64,000 nt of DNA from Corella eumyota. Its lineage: Eukaryota; Chordata; Ascidiacea; Phlebobranchia; Corellidae. The stretch covers positions 1,240,001-1,304,000 of the forward strand of contig OY720099.1 of the NCBI GenBank assembly GCA_963082875.1, given 5' to 3'. The notes beneath the pieces are model-generated. The model saw nothing but the letters and a program-made list of their open reading frames with translations. It ran no database searches and was not told the DNA's origin. The first letter of the stretch is position 1; each line of letters begins with the position of its first letter. Positions 1 through 12,333 of the stretch are shown here, piece by piece. The translations under genes were made by a program, and so were the position numbers.

Positions 1-130
1 CTTATGACATTACTCCAACTTAGTCTTAAGTTGTACAAACTTAAGATATTATTGACTTAATGGCATTTCTGCAATTCAGTCTCAAGTTGTACAAGTTTTA
101 AGACATTTTTGACTTTGGAATATAAGCCAC
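1..130. repeat. SINE-tail-like fragments at left edge
   Basis: Two imperfect copies of a motif around CAGTCTTAAGTTGTACAA followed by AAGATATT lie in tandem here. The same motif recurs at 14786-14840 and 61420-61505, and in a diverged form in the 3' tail of the tRNA-like SINEs at 8.7, 21.1, 29.5, 33.9 and 60.6 kb. It lies just upstream of the first visible exon of NLR-A and is noncoding. Confidence 0.5.
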
Positions 131-184
131 ACCTAATCTGATTGTATACCACGTACCTACATTACATTATTTTTAATTGGACAG

Positions 185-3100
185 GAAAAATCTACAGAAG
201 AACCAAGACCCAAAAAGAGAAGATACCAAAAAGTGTTTTCACAACCTAGTCATAGTAAGTAGAGAAAATTTATAAATAATATTTTATTGAATTGCTTTAA
301 ACTTTTTTTGTTGTGGTTAAGCATGCTATTTACTTAGCACATAGAAGTACAAATATCTTATGGGTTAACTTATATAAATGCAATAAATAAAGTTAAACTT
401 AGATGTTATTTTGTTTAAATAATCTATTAATTACTGCAATACTATTTGTGTTTTATTTAATAGAACCAGATCCAGAAGAAAATGAATATTACAGCTCCTT
501 GTCATCAAGCGAGGTTTAACTTTTTTATTTTTACATGTTGTTCAGGTTTATGAGTTGTATTTATATAGTAACAAAAAAGATTTACAAAAATGTGTTTTCA
601 ATTATTGATCTTACTTTAAAGTAGTTCAAAAAAGGGGGGAAATATTATCAAATTTTTATATTTTACTTTTAAAGATAATTTGACCTTAAGTCACTAATTA
701 AAAAAATAAAATAAAATTTTTATTTAAAGGAATTTCCTGAGGAATCTCGAACCCAGGTAAAAGAAATTTTAAAACCTTCTCCAACACAAAAAACATCAAC
801 AAGAAATATGCAAGGTGAGTGTTTTATGTTTTTGACTTTGGTATAAAAAAAACTTTGCTGTGAAACATTTAGTTAACAAAAAAAAGCCTACTAAATCTAT
901 ATTGTTGGCCTATTACTTTATAGTTTTTAAGCAGAATAATCGGCTTCTGGTCTAAAAACACTACAAAACATTTTTTATGTCACTAGATTAATTTATGACA
1001 ATATAAAAAATTTCATAACTATTTTATCTGTGCTGTAATGTGTATAATAAATGGGATTATAATTTACATAGAATTTAAAAGGGTAATTAAAACAAAGTAA
1101 GTGATTATATTATAAAATATATACCTTAACTAATATATCTATTTATTCAAATTTTTGTATTTCAGGTGATTGTTTGTGTGTTGAACTATCTGAAAAATGT
1201 TTTGAACAAGCTACACTTTATTCTGGTGAGTTCCGCTCTCCTGTTGAATTAGGCAAACAGATAGAATATGTTGAGTTAGAAATTGCTGAATACTCTTCCA
1301 CTAATATTAAAAATTTGGATTTATTTGATTATCATAATACAAGAAAGGAAATATTACAAAGAATGTCCAAGCTAACTCACAATTTCTCTAGAACTAAAAT
1401 TAAGTTAAATAACTTTTTTGAATTTGCAACACAAAAAGCTAAAAATGATGCTGACAAAAACAATTAAAAGAAGAAAACAAAAAACAATTTGTAAAGTTAA
1501 ATTCGAAAGTGGTGTCGGTGATAGGATCTGCTGGGATGGGAAAGACTACTCTCATTAAGATGCTTTTAAGCGACATCGTGTGCAAAAATAATGACTTTTT
1601 ACAAAACATAAAATTTTTATTTTGTATTAAGTTGCGTTCTGTTAATTTTCGTGAAAAAATGTCAATTTTTAGATTTCTTGTTGCAAATTCATCTATTGAA
1701 TGGGATAAGCCAGAATCTACTGATGTAGAATCATTAAATTGTATTAAAAACAGTTCTGACATGCTTCTTATCTTTGATGGATTGGATGAAGCTGATACCA
1801 CCACGTTAGGAAAAGAACCTAAAAATTTGGCATCTACAAATGGTTCTGCTGAAGAATTTCTAAACAACATCTTTATTGGAAAGTTATTTCCTAATGCTTA
1901 TAAGCTTATTACATCTCGACCACGGCAAATGTTTGAGTGGCATCCTTCTTGCAGACCTAACCTGGTGGTAAAATTACTTGGTTTTAATAAGAAAGCACAA
2001 GAAAACATGTGCGTGCAGATATGTGGGGAAAATTCATCTGAAGTATCTAAGTACTTGCAAGATCATCCAGATATTGATGCTTTTAATTATGTTCCTGTCA
2101 ACTGCATTCTTACTATGCACTGCATAAACCAGGCAATTTTGTCTGGCACAGCAGTTGAACTAAAAACAATGACGCAGGTAATGCTTTCTTCTTTATTACA
2201 CTATGTTAGATCAGATCATTTTCGCGACAACACAGAAAATCTTAAAGAGGGTGTCAAGGGTCTTGCTTGTCTTGCTTGGAATGGTTTCAAGAATACAAAA
2301 ATTATTTTTGACCAAAATGACATAATCAATGCTGGTATTTCAAAAGAAATTCTGAAAACTTTTCTTGACACTTTTGTTTATGATTCATCTAACATGAGAG
2401 TCAAGATATTAGAAGGAGACAAACGAAGCAACTTCAGTCATCTCACCTGGCAAGAACTGTTTTCTGCTATGTATTTATTCTTATGGGCAAGTCTAAATGA
2501 ATTTCAAAAAAGTGTTCAACAGTTTTCCGCTAGTCGATGGGAAGTAGTCACAAAATTTCTTTTCGGATTCTACAGTTCCAAGGATTTGTCTATGTTTCAA
2601 TCCTGTTTTACAACAGTTTGTGATGGAAAACGAGTGGTGTTAAAAACATATGCCAAAGATTTGTGTCAGAAGCTTAGTCTTTCATCTTTAGAGTCTGATC
2701 AACAACCAGAAAATGCTGTTACAATCCTTGTTCAACTTAGCAGTTATTTGTACGAATCTGAAAATGATGACCTCAACCAATCTGTGTTAAATCTTCTACC
2801 TGATGATTTGGATCTTGAGTTTAATGAAAAGTTGTTGCCAAGTGATATCATTCATTTTTGCTACATGTTTAAACGAATCACCAAACCTCTTTCTGTAAGA
2901 ATCAAGTTGGAAAGTTTGGATGATTGTTTAAAGTTAATATCTTCAACTGAGAAAGGAAAGGCTAAGGTTTGTAAAACTTGATAATTTTAATTGTTTTTTA
3001 ATTTATGCATGTTAATTAGTACCAGTAAATGAGGGTATTATAAAAAAATATTGTGTTGATTATTTAATCTTAATTATTATGTGACAAAAACCTTTTATCT

Positions 3101-5262
3101 TGTATTTTTCAAGATTATGTTATTATTATATCTTAACAGTAACCTTACATATAAGTTAAGTTAAAAAAGTGATTTTAATTTTTTCCATTTTACAAATGGA
3201 GACAAATATTAATTTATACATCCCAGCTATTTAAAAATAATCATAATAAATACCTAAACATTAAAAAATACAATAAACTTTTAAACTGTATAAAACTTTG
3301 AATTGGTTTCATATTGGTATGACATCACACAGATTATTTTGTTGTTTGACAATAAGTATTTTGTGGTAAATAATTAAACTTATAAAATTAATAATAAAAC
3401 TTTATTTTTATAAAAAGAGAATTAAAAAAAAAAAATTTATAAACAGGAAGGTGAATAAAACTTCATTAATTTAACATAAATATTATAAAACATATATGCA
3501 AAATGTTTATACCATTAAGTTGAAAAAAGCTAAATTTATTAAAGCCATTCTTTGAATTTTTTTTCAATAATAGTAAACCAGCAGTATGCTTAAGAAATTT
3601 TTAGGTATTAACTATCATAATTTTTTAATTAATTTTGTTAAATTATTTTTAGATAACATTTTTGTTAGACTCATCTTACCAAAACATTGATAACGAAGAA
3701 GCGAAAGCACTTGGTAAAGTTATGGACAAGTTTGAAGAGCTTGATATTAGTCGTTGTAACATCACAGAAGTTGGTTGGATTGCCATTGCTGAAGGATGTT
3801 TAAAGTTAACATCTCGTGTGAGTGTTTTATTTAATATAATTATAGTAGAATATATTTAAAATTGTTGGGTGGTTTGGTTTATTTGATATAATTACAATTA
3901 CTTTTTTGTTTTTAATTTGTTTTATAATGTTATAATTGTTATAAAATGATTTTTTATTAAAAAGTAATATAGTTTATTTTTTTTTAATGTTATATTAACA
4001 TATTAAGAATTTGGAATATTTTGTTTTTATTAATTATGTTAAATTAATATATTAATAATTATAATGAGTAAGTTTTAATTGTTTAAAAAGGGAAACAAGA
4101 TTATTTACTGAATGAATAACCAAAGTTGTGCAAACCATTGTTTAAACAATCGTCATTCTGATTGTTTGTGACGTCATACTCTGTTACAAATCTGTATAAG
4201 TGCCTTTATTTTTTGTTAATATTTTAACTTAGTAATTAAATAAAATTGTTTTAAAACAAACCGAAAATTGAATAAATTTAATTTTTTATTTATTAGATGA
4301 AGAAGTTAGATTTATCAGGAAACAAAATTACTGATAAAGGAGCGGAAGCACTTGGGAAAGTTATGGACAAGTTTGAAGTGCTTGATATTAGACGTTGTAA
4401 CATCACAGAAGTTGGTGGGATTGCCATTGCTGAAGGATGTTTAAAGTTAGCATGTCCTGTGAGTGTTTTATTTAATATAATTATAGTAGAATATATTTAA
4501 AATTGTTGGTTGGTTTGGTTTATTGGATATAATTACAATTACTTTTTTGTTTTTAAGTTGTTTTATTAAGTTACAATTTTTATAAAATGATTTTTTTTTA
4601 AAAGTAATATATTTTTTTTTTAATGTTATGTTAACATATTAAGAATTTGGAATATTTTTTTTTTTAATTATGTTAAGTTAATATATTAATTAATTTTATT
4701 TCGTCAGTTTTAATTGTTTAAAAAAAAGTAAAAAGAATTATTAACTGAATAAATAACTTAAGTTATGCAAACCATTGTTTAGACAATCATCATTCTGATT
4801 GTTCTGTTACGTCATACTCTATTGCAAATTTTTTTATCCCTTTTATTTAACGTTGTGGTTATTTAAAATTAAATATTTAACAACACGCAAATATCTTTAT
4901 TATAAATATAAGTTTTTTAAAAATATATTAATTATTAAAATTGCACTTTTATAATTTAAATCAACGTAAAATAGGAGAAAGTTTCAAATCACTATGACGT
5001 AATAATGGTTTTTACAATGGGTCACCTGACTTAGGTTATTTAGTTTTGTCATTCCATAAATAAAACAAAATGTTTTAAACACTTAAATGTTTAGATAAAA
5101 AAGTTGGATATTAGCGGCAACAAGCTTGGGGATGGTTGTGTTAATGCTTTCTTATCATGTCTTCACAACTTTAAACTATTATTGGCATATGATTGCTTTA
5201 GTGAGGAAGGAGAACAACGATTACGTGAAGCAAATGAATCGGGTCCAAACATTAAATTGTAA
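185..5262 (+). pseudogene. NLR-A: NACHT-LRR gene, 5' end outside the window, frameshifted in the large exon
   Basis: Seven exons are visible: 185-254, 464-513, 730-814, 1166-2966, 3653-3817, 4297-4458 and 5095-5262. All are homologous to the second half of NLR-B, 14.7 kb downstream. The large exon carries a P-loop (GSAGMGKTT) and Walker B (LLIFDGLDEAD), typical of NACHT NTPases that oligomerise on sensing a signal. The last three exons encode ribonuclease-inhibitor-type leucine-rich repeats of about 27-28 residues. The large exon is one base shorter than its twin: near 1455-1470 the reading frame stops at 1465-1467, and the NACHT part resumes in another frame from about 1500. All splice sites and the LRR exons are otherwise intact. 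This could be a recent pseudogene, an assembly error, or an allele separating the N-terminal part from the NACHT-LRR part. The stop at 5260-5262 overlaps a possible splice donor, so a short extra exon near 5513 remains possible. Confidence 0.8.
3653..4940 (+). repeat. Tandem exon-plus-intron duplication of LRR units in NLR-A
   Basis: Exons 3653-3817 and 4297-4458 and their following introns are copies of each other with a spacing of about 644 bp. Both introns begin with the same GTGAGTGTTTTATTTAATA tract and share a CRE-like GTGACGTCAT or GTTACGTCAT motif near their 3' third. The protein therefore gained leucine-rich repeats by copying a whole exon with its intron. The same arrangement in NLR-B (18275-18439, 18919-19080) shows that this happened before the gene was duplicated. 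Confidence 0.8.
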
Positions 5263-5616
5263 GTTGAATTTAAATATTATTTATTAAATTTATGAACTTT
5301 ATAATAACCATTTAATATAATTAGTTTAATTAATTTTAATTAAATTCATAATATTATTGTTTTAATTTTAAATTATGTTTTTAAACCATTTCTCTTATCC
5401 ATTGTTAAACTAATATATTTTGTAGTAAAAATATTATTATATTTTATAATGAAGATTTAAGTGTCTTTTAATTTATTGCAGAAATATTTAACATTTGTAA
5501 AATTGTATTTTAGAAGGATATTATTAACTTCGAGCTATGTTTACTGAGTCGTTATTTTCATGAAGAAGATTCAATTAAACTAAAACACTAAGCATTTAGG
5601 TTTGCCTATTTGACTT

Positions 5617-5763
5617 TTGTGATTAAGTGCTGACTCAGCAGGAGTTTATACCGTTTATAGCACCTTACTAAAGGGCGCTACAGCATGAAATCAGTGGGGA
5701 TTGAACCCACGACCTTATGTATGGTAGCAAGTATTCTTAACACTACACCACACTCTGCTGGTA
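5617..5763 (-). mobile_element. tRNA-like SINE, family 1 (shared by both NLR copies)
   Basis: On the minus strand the copy starts with a tRNA-like head: an A-box-like GTGGTGTAGTG and a B-box GGGTTCAATCCCC. It runs into the body motif TAAACTCCTGCTGAG. The equivalent insertion is present at 20297-20441 behind NLR-B, so it was already there when the locus duplicated. It resembles composite tRNA-derived SINEs known from Ciona; the exact family name was not checked. Confidence 0.8.
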
Positions 5764-6841
5764 TGTTATTATTTATTTAAGCCTATTTTATGATCCCACA
5801 CATAAACCAAAATAATAATAATATGTAGGCTATAGAAGGGATAATTTATTTTAATTTTGCCTTTTTGTTTAAAGTTTAAGTTTAAAAATATTTACAAGTA
5901 GTTAAAGTTTGTGTTTGGTTTAAATGTTATGCGACATCTGAACAAATATTTTATTTTATGATTATTTTGTCTTTTTTGTAAACTTTATTGTGTTCCGTTC
6001 TACCATGTTATAAGAGTTTGGTATTTTTAACTAGATTTTTGCAATTAATTATGTAATCAACTATTTTTTTTCATCATTTGATCCATGTTTTTGTTGTTCA
6101 TTTGAAATTCAATTTTTAATTATGGTTCAAAAACTTGGAAAGCCCCCGCTTTTAGTTTAAAAATGTTATTTTTTTTATAATTTGTCAAATTTCTTTATTA
6201 CGTTATGTTTCACTTATATTAATTATTATCTTGTTAAGTTTTGTAAGGCAGATGTTTTACTTAAATCTTTTATTTGGTTTACTGTTTGTAAACTATCGAG
6301 GATAAAATAAAAACAAAAATAATTCAACCGTACTACAAGGTCGCGGTTTGCTTACTGTACTGCTTAGGGAAAACACGTGTTTCACGTTTGATTTTATTCA
6401 ACTTATAAACATATTTTAAACATTAATATCTTAATAATAATTTGTTTTTTACTGAATACAAATGTTTGATTGGTTATGTTATGTAATAAATAACTCTTAT
6501 GACGCATAATTGTGATAAATTGTTTGTTTTAATTAAGATTAAAAGTGAGTGATTGTGCACAATGTAGATTGTTTAACAACAAGTGCCAAACAATGCATGG
6601 TTTATAACAAAGAAATATAAAATTTGGAGCTCCTAGAAGTAACCTGAATATTAAAATTTAAAAAAAAAGAATTCCTTGGTTTCAAATAGTTGTAAGTAAT
6701 TTATAATTTAAAGTTAAATTTAAAAATATTTGTGTTTATTATTTGTAAATATTTGGACAATTATTTTGTTTAGTGTGAAGTTAAATTTAGTAAAGTGACT
6801 CAATTTTTAGTTATTTATTTTTTCATTTATTAACTTAATGT

Positions 6842-7366
6842 TGGGAAATACTAAAAGAAGGCATGAGGAAAGGAGCCAGTCTGGAAAGTAGGGCGGTTTT
6901 TGACGAGATCTCGTGCGTGCAATCTTAAAAAAGGCGTAACCGCGCATGCATGTGTATAAAAATTTCGGTCTACGCGTGCACGCATGATTTATCTATGAAT
7001 GTTTTACTTTAAATTGGCTTAAGTATACTACAAGGGGCCTATATTGCGTGTGCGCGAATTTTTTAGAAACCAGGCGTGCAAAAGCATTTTTTATACTTGT
7101 GCGTGCATGCTGCCCTACTTTCCACACTGGAGAAGGAGGTGCTCAAGGGAAAATATTTTGCCGTTTTTAGTAAGCAGCAGAAATTGTCTTCTGCATTATT
7201 CAGACCTTTAGCAATGACAATCTCTGTTGCTTAATAAAAATGGCTGCTAAACACTATCTTTTGAGCTCCTTCTTCTTGCCCTTTCTCTTTTTAGTGCTTC
7301 CCTTCCTCCCTGTCTTCTCTTCACTTCCTTCTCTCCACTTCCTTCTTTTAGTATTACCCTTTATGA
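6842..7366. mobile_element. Outer inverted-repeat (MITE-like) element with a nested insertion
   Basis: The left end reads GGGAAATACTAAAAGAAGG. The reverse complement of the right end, near 7336-7366, reads GGGTAATACTAAAAGAAGG. Both ends continue as purine-rich A/G tracts on the inward side. Between them sits a second, complete inverted-repeat element at 6874-7130. No transposase-like reading frame is visible, so this is a short nonautonomous element. No clear target duplication was found at the outer ends. Confidence 0.6.
6874..7130. mobile_element. Inner MITE, hAT-like termini
   Basis: The ends are near-perfect inverted repeats: CCAGTCTGGAAAGTAGGGC on the left and the complement of CCAGTGTGGAAAGTAGGGC on the right. 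The interior of about 220 bp is unusually rich in CpG and GCGTGCGC-type motifs for this AT-rich neighbourhood. The flanking octamers GAAAGGAG and AGAAGGAG match at six of eight positions, which would fit a hAT-type 8 bp target duplication. No coding capacity was seen. Confidence 0.65.
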
Positions 7367-7842
7367 CTTGAACTTATACAAACTACTTTAAATTTAATTC
7401 ATTTATGATTTTACAATTCCAAGTTATTCATTTTACCTGGATTAAACTAAATTAATTATATTCAAAGGTGAAACCGGGAAGTAAAGAAAGCAAAGTTTAA
7501 ACTTTAATCTGGCTCGGAATAAATTTCTTCTCAACTTCATGGAAATATTCTTCAATATGATCTCACTAATACCTTGAAGTAAACTAATTTGTAATGTTGA
7601 GTATATTGTAATACAATTTAAATTGATTTAATGATAACATAGTATTTGTAATATTTTAATTAAATTGTAAATATTTTTTTATTTCTGTTGATTATGTTTT
7701 TAAATTTTTTTCTTCTACATTTCTATAATTAAAGTTTAAAAATAACTTAATCACTAATTAAACCTATTATTTTAATATTTTAGTTGACCACTGTGGTTGT
7801 AGTGGCGCTGTTGAGTAATTGGATCACCAAAGATAAATAAGT

Positions 7843-7975
7843 GAAGTTCTGTAGTGTGGTATACTGGTCATGACATCAGATCACATGCCATGAGGTTTCA
7901 GGTTCGAGCCACACCAATGACTCATCGTTCACCCTTGAGTTCAGTATTATGAATAGCTTGTCACAATAAAAAAAA
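7843..7975 (+). mobile_element. tRNA-like SINE, family 2
   Basis: The copy begins with GTAGTGTGGTATACTGGTCA and carries a B-box-like AGGTTCGAGCC about 50 bp further on, giving a polymerase III tRNA-like head. A second copy lies at 37233-37345 in an intron of the minus-strand CUB gene. The head differs from family 1 in sequence and in its flanking tail, which includes CTTGAGTTCAG. Confidence 0.65.
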
Positions 7976-8279
7976 TTAGCGGTAAGAAAAATTTAATAAA
8001 TTTAATTTTTAAAATATGATGTTTACAAACTTGTATTTACTTTGTTAATAAGTTGGGTGTGAGGATAAAAACCTTGAACTTTTTAAAACTTAAATTAAAT
8101 TAGTTTTTAAGAAATTTTTTTAAACAACAAGATGATATTTGCTTTAAAAATGTTCTATTTTTCCCTTCCTTTCAAGTTTAATCTAAATATGTTATTAGTT
8201 TAAAAATACTTAAAAATTACATTTCCAATTTCTGTGTATAAAGTTTATTCAGTATATTTTCAGATCACTTGTACTTTAC

Positions 8280-8495
8280 AGTTCTTAGAAAACCTCTTGT
8301 ACATTGCGGTCATACCTTTTTTTCTCACAAATTTACCTGGCCTGGCTAATTCTCTTTAATTTAACGGTTAACATGATCTTTTTTTTGGTATTTTACAATC
8401 CTAACTAATTTTCTATTGCATTTAACGGCCCTTGCTATTTTCTCCTGTACTTTACGGTTCTAGCTAATTCTCTCTCATACTTTACAGTTGTAAGT
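8280..8495 (-). repeat. Degenerate about-30 bp minisatellite (reverse orientation)
   Basis: This is a loose tandem of units resembling TACTTTACGGTTCTAGCTAA followed by TTCTCTC. The reverse complement matches the monomer found in forward orientation at 12780-13975 in the NLR-B intron. Divergence between units is high, which indicates an old cluster. Confidence 0.6.
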
Positions 8496-8739
8496 ACAAG
8501 GGATCCTGTTTTTCTATTTATTAATTGATAAACTAATTTTTTAATTTTTCTTTATGTTTAGGTTGAGTAATATATGTGGCATGGCACCAACATTATGACA
8601 TCATAGTGGATCATGTGACCTCATAAGAAAATGAAATTTTAATTGGTGAGATACTACTTTATTTATTTTAATATTTCTCAAAATAAAGGGAATTATTATT
8701 GTACCCTAATGTTTTTTTGTTTATTTTTTGTTTATGTAG

Positions 8740-8988
8740 GAAGGTTGACATCACGACCTCAACATTGAGTAACATCTGTTACTCCAACCCAGTCTTAAGT
8801 AAATTTTGCCTTCTTAAGATATTTTTAGGTATAATTGCCCCATAATCAAACTGCTGATTGAGTGCTGACTCAGCAGAAGTTAATAGCGCTTTACTCAATG
8901 GTTCTACAGCAAAAAAGCAGTGGGAATTAAATCCACAACCTCATGTGATGTAGCAAGTGTTCTGACCACTACACCACGCTGTTGGTTG
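8740..8988 (-). mobile_element. tRNA-like SINE, family 1, near full length
   Basis: Minus-strand copy. The tRNA-like head lies at the right end (about 8930-8988), the central TGCTGAGTCAGCACTCAATC box near 8865, and the tail box with the ACTCCAACCCAGTCTTAAGT motif at 8740-8810. It lies between the NLR copies and has no counterpart at the equivalent distance behind NLR-B, so it is probably younger than the duplication. Confidence 0.75.
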
Positions 8989-9185
8989 AAATTGTCAATA
9001 AATTTATTTTATTTTACCATAAGACTGTGCCATAAACTACAATAGAAATTAAACTGTGTTCAGTGTGCTAACAATGTATGTACCATAGTATATTTTACAA
9101 GTGGAAGTAAATACATTTATAACCTATCCCGAAAATTAATATTTTAGGTGAATTGTGTTGGTTTATGGTCAGTCTTTATTATTAG

Positions 9186-10488
9186 CTCAGGAAATTGTTA
9201 ATTTCAACACTGGAGAATCGTAAATTAATTGATGTTCAACTTAACCCAACTTCTAATAAACTAACTTTAATGCAATTTCATGTTGTATGTAAGTATTATC
9301 TTTATGCTTGTGGTTTCTGAACAATAACTGTGTAAACATGGTGTAAAATATTGGATCCAATTCATTCAAATGTTATTGAAATTACCTTTTCATGTAGTTT
9401 TTACTAAATATATTGTTCTCAGCCATTTTTTGTTGTATTTACTAAAATTCGGGTTATATACTGCATTTATGTTGGCCTAAATTCTAGCCAAGTTAGGAGT
9501 TATATTGGTTTATAACTCTATTTTTTAAAGGTTATAAATTCCTTTTTTATTGTGATTTAAAACTTTTATATTTACAGAAGTTGATTATATTATTTATCGT
9601 TCATCATTATTTGCTGATTCAAGATTTCTACTGAAAATATCGACAAAAAACTCTAGTCTGGATCTTTCCACCATGACGGTATTACAATAAACATAAAGTA
9701 AATGAAATTAGTTGAATATTTGTATTTCTTAATGTAAAATGAGTAATTTTTTTATAAATTTTGTTATTTGGGTACCTTTAAAATATACTGTATCAAATTA
9801 ATCCAATTATGTTAAATGGAATACCTGAAACAAATGAATAGAATGAATTAAATTATAACCCTGACCTTCACCTTTCTAGAATACACTTTATATATGTGTT
9901 TTATCAAATTTAATTCGAACCAGTATATTTTATAGACATATTCATTATTTAAGTGTGTATTAAATATTATTTAGAAAAAGGAATCAACATTTATGTGTTC
10001 TAAATATTCCAGCTTTACTGGATAGCGTTTATATTTGTAACCGAAAAAACAATCCACATGGGATCATGTACAACGTCCTTGAGGTATTCCTTAATTATTA
10101 TTTAAATAAAAAAAGTTAATTTTAGGTTTTTAAAGTTTACTAGGCAACTAAAATTTACCTAGAATTATGGTTTAGTCTAAAGTGCACTAGACATTATTTT
10201 CTATTTATTTGGTTTAACTAAATAGTTTGATTAAAATTTACCTTTACCATCAGGTTTAATAAAGTTTTAAGATATTTAACTCGATAATGTTTGTTTTATA
10301 AATGTTAATTATCAATGACACCTTACATAATGACAGTTGGCATGCTAGCAGTGGGTTTCAAACCTTATAACTTATGTATAAATAAGAAACTTAACTATGT
10401 TAACGGTATAATGTTTATTTAGGTTTGTTCCATAAGCAAAACACAGATAAGAGAAAGAATATTCACTCATCAGCTACCTCATGATTAG
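9186..10488 (+). CDS. Weak candidate small gene or gene fragment, unknown
   Basis: Four open stretches with fitting splice signals line up: 9186-9288 (frame reading TLENRKLIDVQLNPTSNK), about 9582-9679 (YRSSLFADSRFLLKIST), 10013-10083 (LLDSVYICNRKNNPHG) and 10423-10488, ending in a stop. The last two join in phase. The join from the second to the third does not keep the most protein-like frame of the third. No domain was recognised. It could be a real small gene, a decayed gene, or chance open frames in AT-rich DNA. Confidence is low and no function is proposed. Confidence 0.25.
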
Positions 10489-10769
10489 CTTTAAACCAAA
10501 CTACTCTTAAAACATGTAATGTTACATCTTGTTTAATATTCAAGATGATTTTTGTTGTATCCAGAAAGTGGATATAAAGTTTATCTAAAGATAATAAAAA
10601 TGAGGAAATTGTATTTCTTCTATAGTTCATATTATCTCTTCTCTTAAAATAGTTATTTTTTATTTTTTCGGTTACAAAATTTTGTGTTTTACCAGGGTGA
10701 TATTTTACTTACATTGTGATTCTGTTTATTAACCAACAAGAAGTTTGTTTTAGGACCCAAGACAATAAT

Positions 10770-12060
10770 TGTATTTTTATGGTTAACCTATGCATTGCCT
10801 ATTACAGTTTGTCTAAAATTATTTTTTATTAACATTTCTAAATTAAATTTTATAGATGTTATACTAATATGTGACATTGTGTACATTTTATTTGTATAAA
10901 AGTTTCAACTAATCTAGTTAAAAATCACATAAAATAATGACTTAAACACAAAGTTCTATTAACAGATAAAACTTGCGCTATAACAGTCTTATATGGTAAT
11001 AATGTGACGATGTATACCAGTAGCAAATGTTTTTACATTTGGTTTGTAAAAACTATTTAATTTTAATAAACTGTTTAAAAGTAATAAAAAAAAAATTTTT
11101 GGGGTATTGGGAAATAGCATAGCTTTACTTTTAGTTTTAACAAATTAATTTGAATTAAATATTTATTATATCACAATTTTTATTTGTAAAAATTCGAGGA
11201 TAAATACATAAATTTAAAAAGAGTTATTCAACCGCACAATAAAGTTTTAGGTTGCTTACTGTTTTGCTTAGGTTCCTTTATTTATTCAACTTATTAACAT
11301 ATTTAAAATATTAACAGCTTAATAATTAATTAGTTTTTAATAAATGCAGTTCATCAATTTAATAAATGTTTTAATAAAGTTTATTTTTAATGCTTTAATT
11401 ACTATAAATTGGTTCATTTTTACGCAATTTAACGGTAAAAAAACACGTTTAAACCTTACATTAAAGTGCTTAAAATTTTTGTAAAAGTTAAAATCTGGTT
11501 AAAAATGTTAAAATTATGCTGTTTACATAATGGTTAAAAAACAACATTTTGTTTGATATCCAATATGCATAATTTTATTGCAATAAATTACTTAAAATCT
11601 GTTAAACTTATTTAAAAATAGTTATAATTTTATTATAGAATTAACCTACAACACAAGAGATGTAAAAACACAGGAAAAACTCACAACACAAAAAGGTAAT
11701 TTTTAAAAATGTAAAACTTGTGATATTTTATATTATAATTTTTGTAATTAGGTTGTTTAATATTTTTAAAAAAACTGAAACTTAAATTTATTTTATTTAG
11801 GCTCCTGATATATTTTTAAACCAAGAAATTTATTACTAAAAAAACCAAGAACAAAACAAAGGTTAGTTTATTTTATAATTATTTTAAAATTTTTTATCTA
11901 TTTTTATGGTTAACCTATGCATTGCTCATTACAGTTTGTCTAAAATTATTTTTAATTAACATTTCTAAATTAAATTTTATATATAGATGTTATACTAATA
12001 TGTGACATTGTGTACATTTTATTTGTAAAAAATTTTCAACTAATCTAAAATTTTCAAAAT
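10770..12060. repeat. Local duplication, about 150 bp, 1.13 kb apart
   Basis: Segments 10770-10915 and 11898-12050 are nearly identical. Both start TATTTTTATGGTTAACCTAT and continue through the TAATATGTGACATTGTGTAC motif. The right copy has small indels. Both lie in noncoding sequence upstream of NLR-B, and neither shows inverted ends. The rest of 10489-12319 shows no gene apart from one possible upstream exon. Confidence 0.75.
11639..11695 (+). other. Possible upstream coding exon of NLR-B
   Basis: A 57 bp stretch is bounded by an acceptor (TTATTATAG) and a donor (AAAAAGGTAATT). It is open in the frame that joins in phase to an acceptor at 12319, giving a continuation through DKKESMENNEPELP. 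If used, the NLR-B protein starts further upstream than the methionine at 12334. It could equally be 5' untranslated sequence. Confidence 0.35.
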
Positions 12061-12333
12061 CTTCGTATAAAATGACTTAAAAGTTATGGCATTAATGTAA
12101 GTAGTCATTTTGTTTGCCAAGATTAAACAATGTATAGGGTAGGAAATATTTGATATAATTTTGTAAAATTTATATTTAAATATTTTCTAACAAACCCACA
12201 ATAAGAATTAGTTACTAAAATCAATGTAAAATTAAACTGTAAAATTATTTTATAATTTGCTTTAGAATAAGCTTAAGTTTAAAACTAAAATTTGCTGAGA
12301 AGATTTATATTATTTTTAGACAAAAAAGAAAGT

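Larger units (their letters stand above)
5263..9185. other. Intergenic region downstream of NLR-A
   Basis: No convincing gene was seen. The first part, to about 6.1 kb, is the copied 3' flank of the NLR duplication and matches about 19.93-20.78 kb. A segment near 6290-6450 is also similar to 11195-11340. The remainder holds SINEs, a nested inverted-repeat element and a degenerate minisatellite, each listed separately. Base composition is strongly AT-rich. Confidence 0.6.

Noticed and set aside
1439-1870. Minus-strand open frame opposite the NACHT exon (also 16023-16517)
   Set aside because: It mirrors the real NACHT frame in both NLR copies and has no domain of its own.
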